Assembly: GCA_964441335.1 (NCBI GenBank)
Contig: CAYTUI010000029.1
Location: 1 to 17,986, forward strand
Reading direction: 5' to 3'
Source: CAYTUI01 sp964441335
GTDB taxonomy: Bacteria; Patescibacteriota; Patescibacteriia; UBA1558; 2-01-FULL-52-15
DNA length: 17,986 nt
A program made the position numbers and the translations under genes. The notes beneath the pieces are model-generated. The model saw only the letters and a list, made by a program, of their open reading frames with translations, ran no database searches and was not told the origin of the DNA. Position 1 is the first letter of the stretch, and each line of letters begins with the position of its first letter. Shown here piece after piece: positions 13,423-17,986 of this stretch.

Positions 13423-14103
13423 ATGACAATAGGAAAAAGACTTAAGGAAGCTAAAGCTAAGGTTGATCCAACCAAGGCTTATTCAATTGATGAAGCTTTA
13501 ACTTTGGTTAAAGAAACATCCAAGGTTAAATTTGACGCCTCGGTTGAGGTGCACATTAATTTGGGTATTGATATTAAGATAACCGATCAGATAGTCCGCG
13601 GCACAGTTATTTTACCGCATGGTACCGGTAAGAAAGTCAGAGTAGCCGCTTTTGTTCCTGAAGATAAGGTCAAAGAAGCTAAAGACGCCGGCGCTGATAT
13701 TGTCGGCAATACCGAATTGATTGAACAAATCAAAAAGGACGGCAAGTGCGACTTTGATGTGGCTGTGGCTACGCCTGACATGATGAAGAATTTGGCCGTT
13801 GTTGCCAGAACTTTGGGTCAGAAAGGTTTAATGCCTAATCCCAAAACTGGAACCATTACTCTAAAGATTGGTCAGACTGTTAAAGAATTAAAACAAGGTA
13901 AAGTGGCCTTTAAGAATGATAACTATGGCAATTTGCATGTGGTTATCGGTAAGGTCTCCTTTGATGACGTTAAACTTAAGGAAAATTTTACGATTTTCGT
14001 TGACGCCGTTAAGCAAGCCAAACCGGAAAAGATAAAGGGAGTTTTCCTGAAAGGTATTTACTTATCTTCCTCAATGGGACCGTCGGTCAAAATTACTCTG
14101 TAA
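13423..14103 (+). CDS. rplA: Ribosomal protein uL1
   Basis: Full-length L1 (226 residues), the mobile L1-stalk protein that binds 23S rRNA and helps release deacylated tRNA. Signatures include the N-terminal GKRLKEAKAKVD, VEVHINLGID (about 40-49), GTVILPHGTGKKVRVAAF (about 59-76), the LGQKGLMPNPKTGT loop (about 131-144) and the C-terminal GIYLSSSMGPSVKI. Some Parcubacteria lack L1, so its presence argues against those lineages. The operon ends here, with hairpins and a terminator; rplJ and rplL do not follow. Confidence 0.98.
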   Translation: MTIGKRLKEAKAKVDPTKAYSIDEALTLVKETSKVKFDASVEVHINLGIDIKITDQIVRGTVILPHGTGKKVRVAAFVPEDKVKEAKDAGADIVGNTELIEQIKKDGKCDFDVAVATPDMMKNLAVVARTLGQKGLMPNPKTGTITLKIGQTVKELKQGKVAFKNDNYGNLHVVIGKVSFDDVKLKENFTIFVDAVKQAKPEKIKGVFLKGIYLSSSMGPSVKITL

Positions 14104-14157
14104 TTTTGAAAGCTCTTCCGCCAAAGGCGAATCGCCCTTTGGGCGAAAATTCAAAAT
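14103..14157. repeat. Double hairpin inside an 8-bp clamp after rplA
   Basis: ATTTTGAA (14103-14110) is complementary to TTCAAAAT (14150-14157). Between them sit CGCCAAAGGCG (14119-14129) and CGCCCTTTGGGCG (14133-14145), which can each fold alone or pair with each other. It lies directly after the rplA stop codon and before the terminator. Confidence 0.65.
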
Positions 14158-14167
14158 AATAAATTGA

Positions 14168-14206
14168 AAACTGCTGTAACTTAATCTGGTTGCGGCAGTT
14201 TTTTGT
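14168..14206 (+). terminator. Intrinsic terminator of the secE-nusG-rplKA operon
   Basis: AACTGCTGTAAC and GTTGCGGCAGTT form a ~12-bp stem with two G-U pairs and an 8-nt loop (14169-14202), followed by a run of T. It ends just before the promoter of the next gene. Confidence 0.85.
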
Positions 14207-14209
14207 TGT

Positions 14210-14238
14210 TGACATATTTGTTTAAGAGTGCTAAATAT
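14210..14238 (+). promoter_or_regulatory. Promoter of the 14326-15114 gene
   Basis: Exact TTGACA (14210-14215), 17 nt, TAAATA (14233-14238) with TGC just upstream as an extended -10. It matches the minus-strand promoter at 11793-11821 in both hexamers and spacer length. Confidence 0.8.
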
Positions 14239-14292
14239 AGGTGTTTCGTAACCGTTCGTTTCATAACCCCAGCCAGAGGCTGGCATTGTATA

Positions 14293-14309
14293 GGCAAGCT
14301 GAGCTTGCC
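14293..14309 (+). promoter_or_regulatory. Palindrome next to the ribosome binding site
   Basis: GGCAAGCTGAGCTTGCC is a near-perfect 17-bp palindrome in the predicted leader. It ends 4 nt before the AAGGAGG of the membrane-protein gene. As RNA it would fold into a hairpin next to the ribosome binding site; as DNA it could be an operator. Confidence 0.5.
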
Positions 14310-14325
14310 AAGAAGGAGGATCTGC

Positions 14326-15114
14326 ATGAGTTCCGAAAGGCAGTGGTGGTATCAGATTCTGGCCGGTGGCTTGGGAGCGGCTCTGGGCGCACTGGTGGCG
14401 GCCTTCAGCCCCTTGTCCATCTGGCTGGCTGTTCCGGTCAGCGCTCTGGCAGTGATGTTCATCTACGACCCGGTGCGGTTCATCCAGGCGTTGGTCACAG
14501 CTTTTGTCTTGACAGTGGTGAGCACCGGTTGTTCTATTCACTGGTGCTGGAGATTCAAGAAAGACATCGGTTTGGCTTTCATGGCCGGCATGAACCTGGT
14601 ACTTTGGGTTGCGATCCTGATAATGCCTCTCGTAAGGAGCGAGACGGCAAATCCACTGGCCAGTATGGTGCATGGACTGTTACCCACACCGTTGATAATT
14701 CTTGCCTTTAGCATTTGGTTTGTGTGGATTGCAATCAACAATCCAAATGAGGAAAATTCACTGGAGAAGTTTTCTCACTACTGCCGCAAGTTTCTGATCT
14801 GCGCCAACCCTTTCATCACCTTCTTCTACTGGCTACCGAAGCTGGTGATCTGGGCTGTGCCTCGGACTGTGAAATTCCTGCGCCTCTATGTCCGGAATTT
14901 CCTGCTCCTGGTCTATCGGGATGCCATGCTCTGCGCTATCATCGGCGCGGTCATGGGCACTCTGCTGGGCTTTGTGGTTCATCGGGTCATGGGCATTTCG
15001 GCCTGGGACAAGATCGCGGCCATCGGCTTCAGCGCCGGCGCCATCTCTACCACCCTGATCAGATTCGCTCTGGTCACCAGTCGGTCCGATTCTCTGGCAC
15101 GAGCCAGAAGGTAG
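14326..15114 (+). CDS. Unknown polytopic membrane protein
   Basis: I do not recognise this 262-residue protein. Roughly seven hydrophobic segments are visible. Both the first (GGLGAALGALVAAF, about residues 14-27) and one near the C-terminus (GAVMGTLLGFVVHRVMG, about 206-222) are Gly-rich, as in tightly packed or oligomeric helices. A charged loop with NNPNEENSLEKF (about 138-149) lies in the middle, and the C-terminus is basic (ARARR). The start is ATG 14326, preceded by a strong AAGGAGG; an in-frame codon at 14203 lies in the upstream terminator and is rejected. It has its own TTGACA promoter and a GC-rich terminator. It is GC-richer than the ribosomal genes beside it. Confidence 0.85.
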   Translation: MSSERQWWYQILAGGLGAALGALVAAFSPLSIWLAVPVSALAVMFIYDPVRFIQALVTAFVLTVVSTGCSIHWCWRFKKDIGLAFMAGMNLVLWVAILIMPLVRSETANPLASMVHGLLPTPLIILAFSIWFVWIAINNPNEENSLEKFSHYCRKFLICANPFITFFYWLPKLVIWAVPRTVKFLRLYVRNFLLLVYRDAMLCAIIGAVMGTLLGFVVHRVMGISAWDKIAAIGFSAGAISTTLIRFALVTSRSDSLARARR

Positions 15115-15120
15115 ACTCTT

Positions 15121-15163
15121 GCACCCCGTTTTGACACAATGTGTTGGGACGGGGTGCTTTTTT
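15121..15163 (+). terminator. Intrinsic terminator of the membrane-protein cassette
   Basis: GCACCCCGT (15121-15129) pairs perfectly with ACGGGGTGC (15149-15157) and six T follow. It begins 6 nt after the stop codon. Confidence 0.92.
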
Positions 15164-15186
15164 GTTTGGGAATATTTGAGGACATA

Positions 15187-15215
15187 TTGCTATGTTTGGT
15201 TATAAATCATATAAT
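15187..15215 (+). promoter_or_regulatory. Promoter of the 15241 gene and the MEMO1-like gene
   Basis: TTGCTA (15187-15192), a 17-nt spacer and a perfect TATAAT (15210-15215). Predicted start near 15222, giving a leader of about 19 nt with no SD. Confidence 0.8.
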
Positions 15216-15240
15216 TACTGCGTATTATTAAAAAATTCTT

Positions 15241-17046
15241 ATGGCAGAACAAAATTTTGAACAAAAGTCGGATATTTGGAAAATTGTTTTAATTACGGTT
15301 GTGGGCTTGCTGGTTATCTCAAATATAGTAACCGCTGCTTTTTTATATAGCAGTGGCAGACAGGCCGATGATAATAAGGCTGAGCCTGACCCCTCAATAA
15401 ACGGCAATTTATCCCAGGACGTGGGTATTCCGGGGGATCAAAGTACTGAAAATTATGGGGAGGGTGTGGAGCCCTTGCCGGGCAAAATTGAAATTGCTTG
15501 GAGCGACTGGTTAACGGACGTGAGAGCTTGGAATCTTTTTGATTATGAAAAAGTCAGACTGACACAATTTTATGAGGGCAGTCAAATGAAACAATATGGT
15601 TATACTGATGCATCAGATTTTTTTAACAGCTATAAAGTTTATAAGGCCGGCGTAGTTTCTCAAGGGGTCTATAAAGATAGTCCGCTATATATTGTTACTT
15701 ATGCTCCGGAAGGTCCAGCTTTTCGTGACAATATGTATAGAGTTATTAAAGATGGTGATAATTTGGTTTTATTATCAAATTATTCGGATGAATTAGGCGG
15801 CGATTTTAGCAAACTGTTTGTCATAAACAATAGCGTTGAAATATCAAATTTAGAACCGCCGGAAATTATTTCTATTCCTGGTTCCGGCCTGAAGTTGATT
15901 AAAGGTGAAAATGAGCCCCGAGTATTGATGACTAAATTTGATAGTTCGAAAAGGATGTTTAAGTATGATGGGATAAATTATTTATACAAGGATGAACAAA
16001 AGAATTGTTTTATTGTCAGAGCTAATGATGGTACAGCTAGAGAGTACTACTATAATTTAGATTTTCTGGGTGTGGAGCAAATTGATAGATCGGACTTTGC
16101 ATCAATAACCCCAAGCTTACTAAATTTTAACTGGTCAGATGGTTCAAAGAATAGCTATGAATATTCTTACAGAGAAGTCGGTGGTTGCGGCGGATACGGA
16201 TGCTACAATTATGTAAATTATGTTACAGCAGCAGACTTAAAAGAAGTGGGAAAATCTGCTTCGGGCGAGATATTTTACGCTTTACAGAAAGAAAATTTAA
16301 AAGCTAATCCTGATGATGAAAAACCTCTTTTGGAATTAATGTTTGATATATATTATCCGGGCTACGACAGTGCTACCAATAAAGTTAAAGATAAAATATC
16401 CTATCAACAATTTTTGGCTGGTCGGCCGATTATTTATTGGCAAGATCCCTTTGGCAGTTATATTGAAATCAGGAGAGCAGATTATTTGCCGGCTGTTGAA
16501 TGTGGCAAGCCGGTGATTTATCTTTATCCGCAAACTGAAACAGATGTGGCGGTAAAAGTTGAACCCAGCGGAGGATTTACAGTAACAGAACCATCATATA
16601 ATGACGGCTGGTTTGTTAAAGCTTCGCCTGATGGACAATTATATAATTACGCTGATCAGCAGACCTATCCTTATCTTTTCTGGGAAGGACATGGTTTAGA
16701 TTACACCAGACCGACACAGGGCTTTGTTGTTCCCAAGCAGGAAGTTGAAACTTTTCTGATTAAAAAATTGTCAGAAATGGGTTTAATAAAAAATGAATAC
16801 GACGAGTTTATTGTTTACTGGTTGCCTAAAATGCAGGATAGAAACTACTACTTTATTACCTTTGTGCCACAAGCAGAGTTTGATGTATTGGCGCCTTTAA
16901 CTGTCTCTCCACAGCCAGACACAGTTATTAGGGTATTTATGGATTATCAGGGGTTAGATAAATATGTTAAGGTTGAGCCTCAAGTAATTAAGACCCCGGT
17001 TAGAAAAGGTTTTACAGTAGTTGAATGGGGTGGCGCTCTCAATTAA
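15241..17046 (+). CDS. Membrane-anchored extracytoplasmic protein, unknown function
   Basis: The 601-residue protein has a short cytoplasmic N-terminus, a single membrane segment at about residues 13-36 and an acidic, Asn/Gly-rich linker to about residue 80. The rest is extracytoplasmic, rich in Tyr and Asp. A Cys pair, CGGYGC, lies near residue 320. The C-terminal ~180 residues start with ECGKPVIYLYP (about 420-430) and include YPYLFWEGHGLDYTRPTQGF (about 478-497) and the ending KGFTVVEWGGALN. I have an impression of similar unnamed domains in other uncultured bacteria but know no function. The N-terminus reads as an uncleaved signal anchor; no lipobox. The MEMO1-like gene starts 1 nt after its stop, so the two are co-expressed. 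Codon use matches the housekeeping genes. Confidence 0.85.
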   Translation: MAEQNFEQKSDIWKIVLITVVGLLVISNIVTAAFLYSSGRQADDNKAEPDPSINGNLSQDVGIPGDQSTENYGEGVEPLPGKIEIAWSDWLTDVRAWNLFDYEKVRLTQFYEGSQMKQYGYTDASDFFNSYKVYKAGVVSQGVYKDSPLYIVTYAPEGPAFRDNMYRVIKDGDNLVLLSNYSDELGGDFSKLFVINNSVEISNLEPPEIISIPGSGLKLIKGENEPRVLMTKFDSSKRMFKYDGINYLYKDEQKNCFIVRANDGTAREYYYNLDFLGVEQIDRSDFASITPSLLNFNWSDGSKNSYEYSYREVGGCGGYGCYNYVNYVTAADLKEVGKSASGEIFYALQKENLKANPDDEKPLLELMFDIYYPGYDSATNKVKDKISYQQFLAGRPIIYWQDPFGSYIEIRRADYLPAVECGKPVIYLYPQTETDVAVKVEPSGGFTVTEPSYNDGWFVKASPDGQLYNYADQQTYPYLFWEGHGLDYTRPTQGFVVPKQEVETFLIKKLSEMGLIKNEYDEFIVYWLPKMQDRNYYFITFVPQAEFDVLAPLTVSPQPDTVIRVFMDYQGLDKYVKVEPQVIKTPVRKGFTVVEWGGALN

Positions 17047-17047
17047 A

Positions 17048-17986
17048 ATGCCTATTACAAAAACTAAATTGTTAATTATTGTCTCGGCCCTGCTAATAGC
17101 TCAAGCAGGGCTGATTGCTGTTTATTTTGATTTTTTTAGTAGTGTGCAGGAGGTAAAAAAATCACCAAATTATGGCGATTTCGTTGTTCACCGCTCGTAT
17201 TTCCAGAATCAGGATTTTTATGACGAGGCCTATGAAAACGTTGAACTGCAGGTGGTCAAACCAGACGCCAAAGTTTATGGCGCCATTGTGCCTCACCATT
17301 TAATCGTCAAAGATAAAATTGCTACTTTTTTTGAGGGTTTGAAAGATTATGATTATCAGACCGTTATTTTAATAGGACCGAATCACTTCAATGCCGGAGA
17401 TTCAAATATTTTATTGTCGCAAGCAAAATGGCAAACACCTTACGGAGAAATTTATCCGGCTTTAGATTATGACAATGAGTTGGACAATAAGATTGCTATT
17501 GAAGAAGATCCTTTTATTAATGAACATTCAATTTCCGGTTTGGTGCCATTCATTAAAAAAAGTTTGCCCCAAGCCAAAATTTTGCCGATCATGCTAAAGA
17601 GTCAAACAACCGCGGCCGAAGCCAGTGAGTTAGCGCAAATATTAAAAAATATTGTTGACCCCGACAAAACGCTGGTTATTGCCAGCGTTGATTTTTCGCA
17701 TTATCAACCGACTAACGTGGCTGATTTTCATGATTTACGCAGTAATGCTGTTATACAAAACTTTGACTATGATAGAATTTATGATTTGGAAATTGATTCT
17801 AGCCCTGCAATTTACAGCCTCTTAAAATATTTGGAGGCGGTTAAGGCCCAAAGCAGTCAGTTGGTGTTTTCTACAAATTCAGGACGTTTAATTAATAAAC
17901 AAAATGAGCCGACGACTAGCCATAGCTTTTTCTATTTTACCAAAGGCGAAAAAAATTTGACTCAAGTTTATAATTTACTTTTTTTC
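17048..17986 (+). CDS. MEMO1-like (AmmeMemoRadiSam protein B) protein, cut by window end
   Basis: The frame opens at ATG 17048 and stays open for 313 codons to the end of the window, so the C-terminus is missing or nearly so. An N-terminal signal anchor (about residues 7-27) is followed by the MEMO1 fold: GAIVPHHL (about 77-84), VILIGPNHF (about 102-110), NEHSISGLVPFIKK (about 158-171) and VDFSHYQ (about 218-224), in which His residues and neighbouring acids correspond to the metal-type pocket of extradiol dioxygenase relatives. The N-terminal anchor places it outside the membrane, unlike the cytoplasmic MEMO proteins of archaea and eukaryotes. The biochemical role of bacterial members is unsettled. 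It is coupled to the upstream anchored protein by a 1-nt gap. Confidence 0.88.
   Translation, partial: MPITKTKLLIIVSALLIAQAGLIAVYFDFFSSVQEVKKSPNYGDFVVHRSYFQNQDFYDEAYENVELQVVKPDAKVYGAIVPHHLIVKDKIATFFEGLKDYDYQTVILIGPNHFNAGDSNILLSQAKWQTPYGEIYPALDYDNELDNKIAIEEDPFINEHSISGLVPFIKKSLPQAKILPIMLKSQTTAAEASELAQILKNIVDPDKTLVIASVDFSHYQPTNVADFHDLRSNAVIQNFDYDRIYDLEIDSSPAIYSLLKYLEAVKAQSSQLVFSTNSGRLINKQNEPTTSHSFFYFTKGEKNLTQVYNLLFF

Noticed and set aside
14071..14711. Frames on both strands over the membrane-protein gene and its leader
   Set aside because: They cross the rplA end, the terminator and the promoter and show His/Gln/Arg-rich shadow composition of a GC-rich gene.

Overview
The window looks like a chromosomal segment of an uncultured Patescibacteria (CPR) bacterium, probably Parcubacteria-like. 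This is inferred from several features: compact AT-rich housekeeping genes that almost never have a Shine-Dalgarno (SD) motif, a DUF721/DciA-like gene, a PheS-PheT-CaCA operon, a YdjM-like membrane protein, a MEMO1-like protein with a membrane anchor, and several unrecognised small genes. The standard bacterial code (TGA as stop) fits all genes. Ribosomal protein uL1 is present. No rRNA, tRNA, CRISPR array or transposase was seen.

Layout. 1-195: gene-free inverted-repeat DNA and a terminator. 196-1035 (-): unrecognised protein with a four-residue Leu/Ser repeat. 1200-1708: a four-helix-bundle (23S intervening-sequence type) gene between blocks of CTACCAA-type words. 1711-2937: a DUF721/DciA-like gene and an NAD-dependent sugar epimerase. 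3009-7829: operon of a small membrane protein, pheS, pheT and a CaCA-family cation/Ca2+ antiporter, with a promoter so close to the first ATG that the message may be leaderless. 7971-10025: gyrB. 10026-10211: hairpin-rich spacer. 10212-10685: YdjM/DUF457-like membrane protein. 10753-11743 (-): two tandem paralogous unknown genes. 11987-14103: secE-nusG-rplK-rplA, its spacers filled with GTAATG-type repeats. 14326-15114: unknown polytopic membrane protein. 15241-17986: an anchored extracytoplasmic protein followed by a MEMO1-like protein cut by the window end.

The most striking pattern is that two kinds of gene are interleaved. Housekeeping genes are AT-rich, start without an SD, and have promoters that diverge from TTGACA. 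Four unknown genes (196-1035, 10753-11229, 11264-11743, 14326-15114) are visibly GC-richer with balanced codon use. Each has a strong SD, and they lie in three self-contained units with an exact TTGACA -35 box and a GC-rich hairpin terminator. Two of these units flank the secE-nusG-rplK-rplA operon, and one shares a divergent promoter region with it. They are the best candidates here for something undescribed. Their function cannot be read from sequence alone.

A second pattern is a near-palindromic 12-mer (GCTAACTTTAGC, GCTAACGTTAGC, GCTAGCGTTAGC) 20-43 nt upstream of the gyrB, secE and rplA start codons, possibly a shared operator or RNA hairpin.
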